The notes under the pieces: generated by a model | The model's database searches: none | The model's input: only the letters and a program-made list of their open reading frames with translations | Told to the model about the DNA's origin: nothing | Origin: Trichosporon coremiiforme | Taxonomy: Eukaryota > Basidiomycota > Tremellomycetes > Trichosporonales > Trichosporonaceae | Assembly (NCBI GenBank): GCA_039545355.1 | Contig: BCJJ01000002.1 | Coordinates: 2,203,518 to 2,267,517, forward strand | Length of the DNA: 64,000 nt | Reading direction: 5' to 3' | Program-made: the position numbers and the translations under genes | Shown: piece after piece, positions 22,349 to 32,614 of the stretch | Layout of the letters: every line of letters begins with the position of its first letter | How positions within the stretch are numbered: the stretch's first letter is position 1

Positions 22349-25138
22349 TTACTGCCAGTAGAGCGTCTGGCAGTCCTCCTTCGCGAAGGCGATGCCACAT
22401 GCCGGGCACTTGCGTTGGCGCGATGCAATTCGTGAATCAAGACACCTGTTGTCAGCTGGGAATACAAGCGGGTAGCACTCACTCCTTGCAGAACGTGTGC
22501 ATGCACTTGACGATGACTTGCTGCTTAAAGTTGAGGTCGCAGCAAGAGCACTTGAGCAGTTTCTATATGTCAGCCAAGTCCACATATACGCCTCAGCCAA
22601 TCCAACTCACCATGCACTTGTCCCGCTCGGCGATCGCCGTCTGCGCGGCGACATTCGCGTTGCCCGAAGCGGTCGCCGCCAGCAACGTCTCCTGTTTCGC
22701 GCGCAGCTTCTTGACTGTCTTCTGCGCAGACTCGAGGTCCTCCTGCGCTTTCGTGCGCGCGTTGCGGTCCGCAACAGCCTGCGAGTCGCGGCTCTTCGAC
22801 TGCTGTTGCGTCTCGCTGAGCAAACTCTGGCTGTGTTGCAGGCGGTGTTCAAGCTGCGCCTTTTCCGCGGTGATCGTCGCCAACTGCGTCTGCAGCTCGA
22901 GGGTCGCGTTCTTGAGCGTCGTCATGCCTTGCTCCTGCTGAGCCTGACGGTCAGTCCTATCCGAATCTTTCCTAACTCACAAGTTGATTGTTGAGAGCCT
23001 TCTCAACCTCCTGCGCACGCTCCAGAAGCTTGCTCTGCTTGTCGACGCTGCGCTGGGCGGTCTTGCACTCAGCCTCGATTGCCTCCTTCGCGCGCATCGC
23101 CTGGAAGTACTTGTTGGCGGCCTTCGCCTTGTCCGTCTGCAAGCCCTTGATCATCGCCTCGTTGTCTTTGACGGCGAACACCTGGCTGCGCAGAGTCTGC
23201 TCGAGGCCGTCCCAGAGCTTGGAGAGACCTTCAACCTCCGTGTACAGAGCATTCGTAGACTCTTCAGCCTCGGCGACCTTGAGCTCCAGTTTCCGTTTAG
23301 CCTCGGTCTCCTCCTCCAGGCGTGCTGCGAGCTGCTTGACATCGTCCGCAACTTCCGGATTCTCACCGAGCACGCGCTGATACTTCTGGAGCAGGCGCTT
23401 GGCGGACTCGAGCTCGGTGCGAACCGCCGTCTGAGCCGCCGCGGCAGCGGCCTCTCCAGCCGAAAGAGACTCGATCTGCGCAGTTAGGGCTGTAACCTGA
23501 TCGCTGACTGTCGCTAGGCGTTCCTCGAGGTTCTTCATGTAGTCGCCGTCGACGCCACCATCCGACTTCAGGAACGCAAGGTACTCCTCGGCACCATCCT
23601 GCGCAGCCAGCTTACCCTTGAGTCGGCGGACCTCAGACACAAGGAACACGATGCGCTCCTCTCGTGTCTTGCACAACGCCTCAAGTCCCTTTGTCGTTCG
23701 CTCCTTCTCATTGTCACCGGCGATCCGCTCGTTCAGCTGACCCTGCAGATCGTCACGAGCGCCTCGGATGCGCGCAAGATCGGTGTCCTTCTTCGACATT
23801 TGCTGTCGGAGCGTCTCCACCTCCTGCCGCGACTCGGCAAGAACGGCATCGCGGAACTCGAGGTTGCTGTCACGCAGCTGGTCCAGCTTCCGCTCTGATT
23901 GCTCAAATCGCTCCTGAGCGGCGTCTGCTCGGCTGATGCTGGCGGCCAACTGCTGCAGATAAACCTGGAAGAACGGCGCTTCCCGGAGAGCAGCCTCTGG
24001 CGGGTGATGGGCCTGACGTCAGCGAAGCCCTGATCGCACGACTTACGAGAACCTTGATCCGATCCAGCTCCTGCGTCAGATTGACGTTCTCCGACTGTGC
24101 GGCTTCCAGCTGCTTTTGTCGCGCAGCAAGCAGTCCCTCGAGCTCTGTGACACGATCCGCCACATCCTCTGATGAACTCGCCACTTGCGGACTTCCAGCC
24201 TTGCTCTCAGGATCGGCGGCCGCTGGCTTCGGCGTTGAATGTCCAGAACCGTTGGCTATCGGTTTGGCAGCCGCAGCTGTCGACTCCCGTTCTGTCCGCA
24301 GACTCTCCCGCTCCTTGTCAAACTCCATCCGCTGTCGATCAAGTCGCTTCTCAGCACGCAGGAGATCGCTCTGAACTGTATCCCGCGCTTCCCGCAATCG
24401 ATCAATCTCAGCCTGCTGCCGAGAAGCTGCCGCCTCAAGAACATCAGTCTGCAGACCTGTCAGTACAAGTTTCAGATGTATCGCAAGCGATTGCTTCTGG
24501 ACGCACCTTTGACTGCAGCTGGGTTACCCGCTTCTCCAGCTCCGAGGCCGGTTGCGAGCTTGGACGGCCAGAAGCAGACTCAGCGAACATGGAGACCAAG
24601 CCCATGGTGGCCGAGAGCTGCTTCTCCAGCAAAGCCTCCCATTCGGATTGCGGGGACGAAGGGTCGACTAGCGCTTTGTCAGCCAGGGAAGCACAGTCGG
24701 CCGGTTGAAACCTACGATCCATCACTTGCGCCTCGGGAAGGTCACTTGTCCGTCCTGCTCGATCACGAATGGAAGAAACAAGCTGCAAACGTTAGACGCA
24801 AAGCGTTCCCGTGTCTTTTAGCTTACCTGAGCCCAGCAGGTTTTGTATCCTTGGACGCTGGCTTCGAAAGCACGCTGTTGCCGTTCGAGGGCGGCGGCGC
24901 GCGCCTGTTCCCGCTCGTAAGCGCGTCGATACTGAAGCATCTGGCGGTAAATGGCCTCTTTGCGCTTCGTCTCGATGACGCGCATCCAGTCCTCGACGCC
25001 ATCATCTTCGGGTTCGGGTGCCGTGTGGGAGGACGCGGGTGAGGATCCACCAGCGCTGGAAGCCACTGCCCGTCGCTTGCTAGAGGATGGGCCACCATCG
25101 AGCGAGCTCTCGCGGACTCGCTTGAGGTCGGCGTTCAT
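22349..25138 (-). CDS. BRE1: E3 ubiquitin ligase Bre1 (histone H2B ubiquitination)
   Basis: Seven exons (25138..24827, 24782..24507, 24448..24047, 24012..22981, 22943..22611, 22562..22483, 22445..22349) encode 843 residues. Nearly the whole protein is predicted coiled coil; the C-terminus is a C3HC4 RING finger with CSCCDL, CMHTFCKEC and RQRKCPACG, ending CQTLYWQ, split by the last intron. N-terminal MNADLKRVRESSLDGG, an acidic patch and long heptad stretches match Bre1/RNF20. Bre1 monoubiquitinates H2B (K123 in budding yeast) with Rad6 and so promotes H3K4/K79 methylation and transcription. Introns are 34-58 nt; the second uses the acceptor CTGCAG just downstream of a closer GACAG because only that keeps the frame. 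It is divergent from the NudE gene, with 333 bases between starts. Confidence 0.93.
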
Positions 25139-25471
25139 GGTGGCGGAGGGGGAGGGGTGGCCGGCGAAATAAGTGATTTTGCTGTTGACCAAACGACGGC
25201 GACGGTGTTGGAGATGTCCACAGTGAGCCATTCACCCGCTCACCTGCCCGCTGAGTGACAAGTCCCAGCTCTCAGCCAGGTGCGCGGCGTTTCGGCGGTA
25301 ATTGGTGCCGTGGCACTCCACCCTGGCCGGCACCCACTGCACCCAGACAGCCCTGCCTTGTTGTTGACGCGTGACCCTGTCGCGTCCTGCCGACTGACTC
25401 TTTCGCCCGCTCGCCACTCTACCCCCCGGTTTCTTGCCTCCACGCGCGACTCGAGCGCGCGGACACTCACC

Positions 25472-27874
25472 ATGTCTGCGAGCGCAGCGCTAGCGACCCC
25501 GACATCTTCGACGTTCCCGACTGACGACAGGCTGGCGAGCCCCGCCATGTTCGGTGACAATGACGAAGAGGACCTCACGTTAGTGGCGTTCGCGTGATAC
25601 CATCTTGCCGAGCTGATGCTGATGGGTAATTCAGGTTCGAGAACGCCGAGGAGGAAGCTAGCTACTACCGCGACAAGTACCGAGTCGCCGTGGACCTGCT
25701 GAACGAGACGCGAGCCGAACTCGGTGCGTACTTGAAGCCTGGACCGCGTCTAACTGACCGCAGATGACTTCCAGACGTCATCGCGCGAGCTCGAGCAGGA
25801 GCTGGAGAAAGAGCTCGAGGCGACCGAGGCCAAGCAGCAAGAGCTGAAGGACCGTATCCATCGACTAGAGACGGAGAAGGACGAATGGCGCACCAAGTCT
25901 GTCCAGCAGCAGAAGCAACACTCCTCCACCATCTCGGCCATGCAGCGCGAGATGGACAACCTCCGAACGGAGCGCGACAAAACCCTCGTCGCCCTTCGTG
26001 ACTTGGAGATGGGAAACGACGAGCTCGAACGGAACGAGCGGTGAGTGAAATTCGTCATCGCATTGTCTGCTCGGCTAATGTCCAGTGTCGCCGTCTCGTC
26101 CCTCCTCGACATGGAGATCAAGTACAACCGTGCCATCGAGGAGAAAACACTGCTGGAGCAGGAAGTTATTGTCAAACAAGAAGTTGAGGAGGAGAACCAG
26201 CGTCTCAAGGACGAGTGCCGAGGTGAGTGCCGTGGCTGTGTGCGGAATGTTGACTCTCTAGATGCCAACAACGAAATCTCCATCCTCCGCGACCAACTCG
26301 CGCGAGCCACAGTCCCTACACCCCCTTCCTCCAACTCCCCGATGTCTCCGATGCCAGAGAATGCGGAGCCGACCCAGTCTAGAGCCTCTTCTGCCGCCTC
26401 CCGGACAGAGACTGATTCGCCTGCCCCAAGCGACAAGTCGACTGCGACCCACCGATCCGAGAAGTCACTGGCTACTGGCCCCAGGCGGTCCCTCCAGTCG
26501 CCCAGCGTTACGCCGAGGGCACGCACCACGGCCTCGCCCCGGGTCGCACGCCCCTCCATTTCGGCCTTATCGCCAGCGACCAAGCGAAGCACATCGTCGC
26601 CTGCCAATTCTGGCATCCCTGCTCTATCTCGTTCGACCGCGACACGAAACCTCGCCGGGTCCACTACAACGTCCGCTACCGCTAAACGCTTAGGCTACCA
26701 ACCCTCACCCGGAACGATGCGTGCAGTTAGTAACATTAACAATGGCACCAACCAGGCGGCGAAGACGAAGGGCTTCAAGCTACTGCACGATCTCCAGGCA
26801 CGCATCAGGGCGACCGACGACCGGCTGAACACTCGTGTGTCGAAGCGCAATGTCTCAACGCCAGGGTCGACCGTCGGAGGAACAAGGCGCTTCCCTACGT
26901 CCGCCACGTCCGCCAATCTGAACACCACGACTGCTGCCCACAGCCGAGTGTCGCAGCTCTCGAAATCAACGACAGTGACGACATTAGCGGGCGACAAGGG
27001 ACCGGACGGCTTGTTCTCACCGACGAACTGGGTCTTAGTGTCCGACAGTGAGGACACTCCGACGGCTAACGGTCACGGAGCCCCGCGGCGTAGCGAGCCT
27101 GCGTCTCCGTTAGAACGGTCGACGTTCGGTCAAGATCGAAAGTCAGCCCGGTCCCTGCCCCAGCGACCAGGGATCCCGTCACCGCTTGCCCCAGCACTGT
27201 CGCGATCAGTCCGTGCGCCGCCCCAGGCCTCATCGCAAGCCTCACGATTCACGACATCGACCGCGAGCCGAGCGGGCCTGGGCGTGTCAACGTCGCGCCC
27301 GCCCTCGCGCTCTCACCAGCGCAGCGAGAGTGTGTCGATGCGGCCACCTTCGCGGACGCACCGGCGGACGGACAGCTCGTCCACACGCCCGCCAAGCCGG
27401 AGCCACACGCGCTCACACTCGCGCGCCGAGTCGCGCAGCGGGTCACGGACGGGTGCGTCGTCGCCGGCATTCGGCGAGTCACGTATGTCGCCCGAGTCCA
27501 TGTTCTTAGTGCCGGCTCAGTCAACTCGCCCGGGCTCACGAGCAGGTTCGCGCACCGTCTCCCGCGCAAGTTACGAGGATGACGGCGAGCTCATCGACGA
27601 GGAGGCGCTCGAGCGCGAGCTTGCGCGCCGCAACACACTCAGCTCGAGCACGCTCGGCAAGAGTCGCCTCAGCGCCTCTGCCACCGGCACGTACCGCCGC
27701 GTACCCCGGCGCAGCAGCCTGGGCCCCGCCGAGGCGTCCTTGCCGCCGTCGTCGATCCCTGCCCCCAAGACGACCCCGTCACGACCAACGTCTTACCCTG
27801 TCTTTCAGAATACACCGCCACCACCTGTTCCGCGCATCCCGAGCATGCACGCTCGGGCGCGCCAAGGCCAGTAA
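25472..27874 (+). CDS. NDE1: NudE/NDEL1-type dynein regulator
   Basis: Five exons (25472..25578, 25635..25723, 25764..26040, 26086..26222, 26262..27874) encode 740 residues. Residues ~35-205 form a long coiled coil of NudE type (FENAEEEASYYRDKYRVAVD, LDDFQTSSRELEQELEKELE, LRDLEMGNDELERNERVAVS, LLDMEIKYNRAIEEKTLLEQ). The remainder is disordered, basic and very rich in Ser, Arg and Pro, including SRS/RTHRR stretches that look like phosphorylation targets. NudE proteins bind Lis1/Pac1 and dynein and act in nuclear migration and spindle positioning. Intron 4 is 39 nt and lacks in-frame stops, so a naive ORF reads through it; its GTGAGT...TCTAG signals and the NudE pattern (DECR|DANNEI) support removal. 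The disordered tail is longer than in animals. Confidence 0.88.
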
Positions 27875-28072
27875 GCATAGACGCGAGCCTGTCTCGCACG
27901 CGTGTATAACTACTCTAGTTTGCCCACGGGCTTTAGTAAACGACATAGATAGACAGGAGTGGACACCCACTCGTTGTACGGCACCTCAACCCGCCATCAT
28001 GCAACATGTACATCATAAGCAATACAACAACAGCGCCAATGCGCGTCATGTCCTCGAGTGTCATTTGTATCG

Positions 28073-30571
28073 TTACGGCGCCTGTCCCTTCCGGCGCCAC
28101 TTGCTGTCCGTGCGCGCGGCCTCGCGCCGGACCTCCTCCTCGCGCTCTCGGACCATCTCGTCCGCCTTGGCGTTGACGGCCTCCACGTCTTGGGTGCTCG
28201 GGAAGCCGATCTTCCAGAAGTCAGGTGGCGTAGCAGGGCGCTGCCACGTCTCGCGGTGTCGAGAGACACGGTTCCGGTGCTCTACGAGCTCGTCCTCCTC
28301 GTCTTCGGTGCGCTTCCAGGCGGGGCCCTGGTTGAAGCGAGGCAACGGGCCGATAGCCTCGTAGTACTGTCTGTCAGCTGAATCATCCAAACCCTGCAGC
28401 AACTCACCTCGCGGCAACATTCGCAGTCTCCGCCGTGCATCTGGCGGCGTGCGTCACGGCTCCGCACTGTCTCATGGTACTTATGTCCGATGCCGTTGTT
28501 GCGCGCAGGATCGATCTCAAACTCGTCCGCAACCGACCGAGTGACCTCCTCTGGTCGCAGGTATCGGCCCCCGCTCTTGTACTGGGCGTAGAATTCTCGT
28601 TTCTCCGAGGCCGACATTTGGTTCAGCTTTCGTCGCTGCGCCGCACGCTCGGCCGGGGACAGATGCTCAAAGTCAAGCGAATGTTTCCGGCTTGCGCTGG
28701 AGGGCGTGGCTGGACTCGTCCCTTCGGGAGCTGCAGACGGCCCGCCGACGGTCGTAGTACGCTGTAGGGCGGTCTTCAGGAGTGACGCCGTGCCCGTCCG
28801 GTCGCGCACGAGCGGCTTCGTCGCAGTCGGAGTTGCAGAACTGTCGTCCTCATCTGAGCCAAACGGCTCCAGTCGGCTCAGCTTCCGCCCAGACTTGGAC
28901 GACCCGGGCGTGCCGCCGAGCCAGGGCGTGACTCGTGACGGAGCCCGGCTAAGCGACCTAGGCGCAGATGAAGGCGTCGGTACACCGGTGGTCGTGCGTC
29001 GTAAGGGCGTGTTATGCTCTTGCTTGAGCGCGGTCGGCGTGGCTAACTTGGAGATAGACGCGGAGCGAACCCTATTCTGCTGAGAGTCTCCTTGTGGCTG
29101 CGGGTCAGTCTCAGCAGACGGTTCAGGCAACGGCGATGCCACTGCACGCTCCACACGTTGCTGTTCCAGCGCAGGCGAAGGTGCGCGGATGGAGGGTTCG
29201 ACCGCGGCTTCGGGGACCATATCCTCCTCGACCGGGGCCGGCGGATCGCTCGGCGGAGGGACGGATGATGAGATAGGAGTTGCGTTCGCGGACCGACTCG
29301 CACCCTCCGCCTTGGCGCGCTCCTCGCGACGTTTCTGCTTCAACGCCTTGCGCTCGTCCTGCACAGCCTTGTACTCCTTGAAGTGCTTGATGTCAGCTGC
29401 TCGCTTAGCGCGTTCCCGGTCGAGCTGCTTCTTGAGCAACACATTCTGGTTCATGAGATGCTGGAACGCCTTCTCCTTCGACTTTGGTGACATCTGCGAC
29501 ACGTTCGTGTCGTCCAAAGGCTGCAACTTGATCGGCGTCGAGGGCGCAGACGTCTGAGACCGTGTGGACACATTCGGAGATATGCTTTGGAGAACGCGCG
29601 CACTGGGGGGTCAGTTGCACACACGCAAACACAACACAGCTGTCACTCACCTTTCGTCCGTTGATTGCTTACCCTTCGCGCCCTCCAGCTGCTTCCGCAG
29701 ACTGGAATAAGCATCCTGTGCAGCCTTCCGCTCCTGCTTGGCAATCCTCGTTTCTTCGAGAGCTACCTGTCTCTCCTCGGCTAGCACCTCTATTCGCTCC
29801 TCCAGGAGCTTCTTCGCCTTGGAATGCTCCTGCAGAGCCTCTTGCGCGTCATCGTAGTGTTGTCTCGTCCGGCGTAGCTCCTCGCTCAGTGTCGCATTCT
29901 TGTGCTCGAGACTGGTGAGCTTCTCCACTACGTCCTTTGGGGTACCAGTAGGAGTGTCGGAGCGTCGCAGCTTGCGTTCGAGCTTGGCGATTCGCTGTCG
30001 TAGCTGGTAGGCGGTCTCCGATTCACTCCTGAGCTGGTCCTGGTGCTCATCCTGGATCGCGTCGAGTCGCTCCATCAGCTTCGCCACCTCCTCGTTGCGG
30101 AGCCAGAGCTGTCTTGCCAAGCGCCCCGCACGATCGAGCTCCTGCATCCCTGCCTGGTCGGCTGTGCGCCAGACACGCTCCTCCTCGCACATGGTTGCGA
30201 GCTCGATCTGGAGGCTATCGCGCTCCCCCCGCAAGCCCTCGATCACGCGGCTCAGGTTGGCCATCTCGCCTTCTTTCGCTGCATATTCGCGCTCCTGGGT
30301 CGACTTGTCTTGCTGCAGCTTCGTGCACTCACGCTTCAAGCGCGAGCACCGCGCCTGCAGCTTCTGCAAGTCGTCGCCATATTTGCTCAGCTGCCTGTTA
30401 GCTCCCGCCGAATGCTCCACCGTACTTGGTCCTGGAATGCTGGGCGTCAGTCTACTTTCGACCTCGTAACTCACACTTGATACCTTCGAACTGACGCTCG
30501 AAGCCGACACCGAGACTCTCGCTCTCCTCGGGTTGGGATGAGGGCACCATGTCGGGCGGGTCGTCTTCCAT
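28073..30571 (-). CDS. CtIP/Ctp1/Sae2-type DNA end-resection factor
   Basis: Four exons (30571..30477, 30439..29651, 29602..28408, 28366..28073) encode 790 residues. Residues ~35-290 are coiled coil; the middle is disordered and Ser/Thr/Pro-rich. The C-terminal ~120 residues carry the Sae2/CtIP signature: HGGDCECCRE, YYEAIGPLPRFNQGPAW, VSRHRETWQRP, then TPPDFWKIGFPSTQ. These proteins activate the Mre11-Rad50-Nbs1 nuclease to start resection of double-strand breaks; the CxxC, RHR and TPP.FW elements are the conserved core. The first ATG (MEDDPPDMVP) was found by following frame continuity; the first intron must use the CGCCCAG acceptor because the next AG gives a stop. It is longer than Sae2 (345) and Ctp1 (294) and closer to animal CtIP in size. 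It is convergent with the NudE gene and divergent from MIS14. Confidence 0.85.
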
Positions 30572-30822
30572 GCTGCTGTTGTCGCGAGAGCTTGCCGGTT
30601 GATTCAGCTTTAAGGGAATCGGTCAACAGCGCTCATGTAGCGCGCGCCCAGGCGTTAAGGGTTAAAAGTCAGACGCGATTAGAGCGGGCCTATTTTGCCA
30701 CCTCCACTATCCCACGTGCGCCTAACCCCCGTCCCCCGCTCTCCCACGCTTCGTGTAAACAATCAACCGGCCAGGAATTCTGAACTTGGCGTCACCCACC
30801 TCCACAACCGCGATCCGCGACC

Positions 30823-31626
30823 ATGCGACAACAGAGCAAGAGCAAACGACGGCAGTCGGCGATGCCCGGCGAGCAGGCACTGCCACGCATCATCATCGAG
30901 AAGGAGGAGCCATGGCTCCGCGTGCAAGAGAACGTGAACCGGGCACTCGCCGACGCGCTCGAGGTGCGCCTGGCCGCCTTGCCAGGAGGTGCGAAGGGGG
31001 GGCAGGCTAAGAAGCTGCGGCCCGCACTCGAGCAACATCTCACATCCGTACGGCAGAGGATGTGGGAGATGACCAAGCCGAACCTGCGCGTGAACGGATT
31101 CAACTACGAGGACTTCGTCGAAAGTGAGTACTGCCAAGCCCAGTGAGCGGGATGAGAGCTGACATCAGCGACGGAGCCGTTCGACGAGTCGCTCGATCGA
31201 CAAATCTGGGCCCTGAACACGGAACGCGTGAACTGGGAGACCAAGGTCGTCGAGAAGCGCCGCATCAAGGCTGGCGAGGTCGCCAACCTCATCGACGACC
31301 TCGAGCTGCGACGAGATGCCGCGATCTGGCAGCCGTCCGAGGAAGACGAGAGACAGGAGCAGGAGGCGCAGGAGGGTGAGTTGTGGTCGACTGACGCTTT
31401 TACTGACATGTGCAGCTGTGGAGAACGTGTCCTCAGCAGACATCGCCAAACCAGAACGACACGCCGAGGTGCTGGAGACGTTCGGCAAAGTTGTCAGCGA
31501 CCTGTCTGAGTTGGCCACAGTAAGCTTCCGACATTACGTCGCAGCTAACATCAGAACGCTCCACAACAGCTATCACGAGCCGAGCGCGTTCAAGTCGTCC
31601 GTGACGAGCTGTCACGATTACCGTGA
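30823..31626 (+). CDS. Kinetochore protein Mis14/Nsl1 (Mis12 complex)
   Basis: Four exons (30823..31123, 31169..31375, 31416..31519, 31555..31626) encode 227 residues. A basic N-terminus (MRQQSKSKRRQS) precedes helical sequence; the diagnostic stretch is TKPNLRVNGFNYEDFVE, then TEPFDESLDRQIWALNTERV with KVVEKRR, typical of Mis14/Nsl1. The last exon encodes only 24 residues (NAPQQLSRAERVQVVRDELS) and ends in TGA at 31626. Mis14 is one of four subunits of the MIND/Mis12 complex that links centromeric chromatin to the Ndc80 complex. Introns are 45, 40 and 35 nt. The start codon lies 251 bases from the divergent CtIP-type gene. Confidence 0.85.
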
Positions 31627-31897
31627 TGGTCTTGTTTTGTCCTGGGTATGGTGTCATTCGTGTATCATTACGTTCTGTACTACCAGTCTACAATCCTTCT
31701 GCCCCGTGTCACGCGCGTGTCGGCACGTCGCTTGTAACATGTACGAGTGTGAATTCTTGGTGTTTACAGGGTTGCGTGTACGCTTCTAGGGCTGGTTGGG
31801 TCGAGGAAGACAGGGGAGCTGCGGCGCTCGGCGTCCTGCACAGCCTGCCATCGTGCCTCGGGATGAACAAGATCTTGATCCAGTGGGACAGGACGTC

Positions 31898-32194
31898 TTA
31901 GAGCTCGTCCCTCTTCGCCCGCGGCTTTGAGATGAGCTGCTGCGCGTCCTTGACGCCGGGGGCGGCCTTGACTTCCTTCAGGAGCTCGGGGCCCTCGCGC
32001 TTCCACTGCCTCGAGTCCGGAGCGAGGTATCCGTCCGCGCTGGTAACCTCGAACACGTGCTCGTCGTCGAGCTCGCCGACGGGGCCGCGGTACTCGAGTC
32101 CGACGCCGGGAGAGGGCGACTTGGAGATGGCCTTCGGGTCATTGGTCGTGACGTGGATGTAGGTGCGGTCGGGGTGGATCTCGGCGGGGGGCAT
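31898..32194 (-). CDS. Small protein with C-terminal RDEL, probably ER luminal
   Basis: The ORF from ATG at 32194 encodes 98 residues (start MPPAEIHPDRTYIHVTTNDP) and ends in AKRDEL, which resembles the KDEL/HDEL ER-retention signals. The minus-strand frame stays open upstream of this ATG and encodes a strongly hydrophobic Leu/Ala/Val segment (TIRLLSTLFTAGLL followed by A and V runs, ~32195-32270), so the true start is probably further upstream. One possible model starts at the ATG at 32418, uses a GTAATG donor and the acceptor CTGAG just before 32298, and gives a ~139-residue protein with an N-terminal signal anchor; the splice signals are weak. I do not recognise a family. It is divergent from NOC3 and convergent with MIS14. 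Confidence 0.6.
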   Translation of the reverse strand: MPPAEIHPDRTYIHVTTNDPKAISKSPSPGVGLEYRGPVGELDDEHVFEVTSADGYLAPDSRQWKREGPELLKEVKAAPGVKDAQQLISKPRAKRDEL

Positions 32195-32614
32195 CTTGGC
32201 GGCGACGACGACGGCGGCGGCGGCGGCGGCGGCGAGGAGCCCGGCGGTGAAGAGCGTAGAGAGGAGGCGAATGGTGAGAAGGACAGGTGTCTGAGGGCTC
32301 AGGCCGCAGATATAGCGATGGCGGTGACGGGTCGGGTGAGCTCGCGGTTGATGTTGCGATGGACGCTTGGGACTCTGCCCCTATGGTTCATTACCCCGCT
32401 CTGCCCGCTGTTGTCATGACGGTGTCCCTTCCCCGCGCTGGGCGACTGGCTGGCTGCTGCCCGTTGAGTGGCGGGACCAGAACCACAGGTGTCGATGGTG
32501 CCTGACCGGTCACGTGAAGAATTTCTGTTTTGGAGGCCAGTCTTGAGGTCATGAGTGCTGCGATTTCAGAGATTTCAGACAGCACTTGAACCACCCCGAT
32601 CACCACACGCAAGC

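Noticed and set aside
26045..26261. Continuous ORF through 26223-26261 in the NudE gene
   Set aside because: This 39-nt stretch has no stop in frame but carries GTGAGT, a GTTGACTC branch-like site and a TCTAG end, and removing it restores the NudE pattern (DECR to DANNEI).
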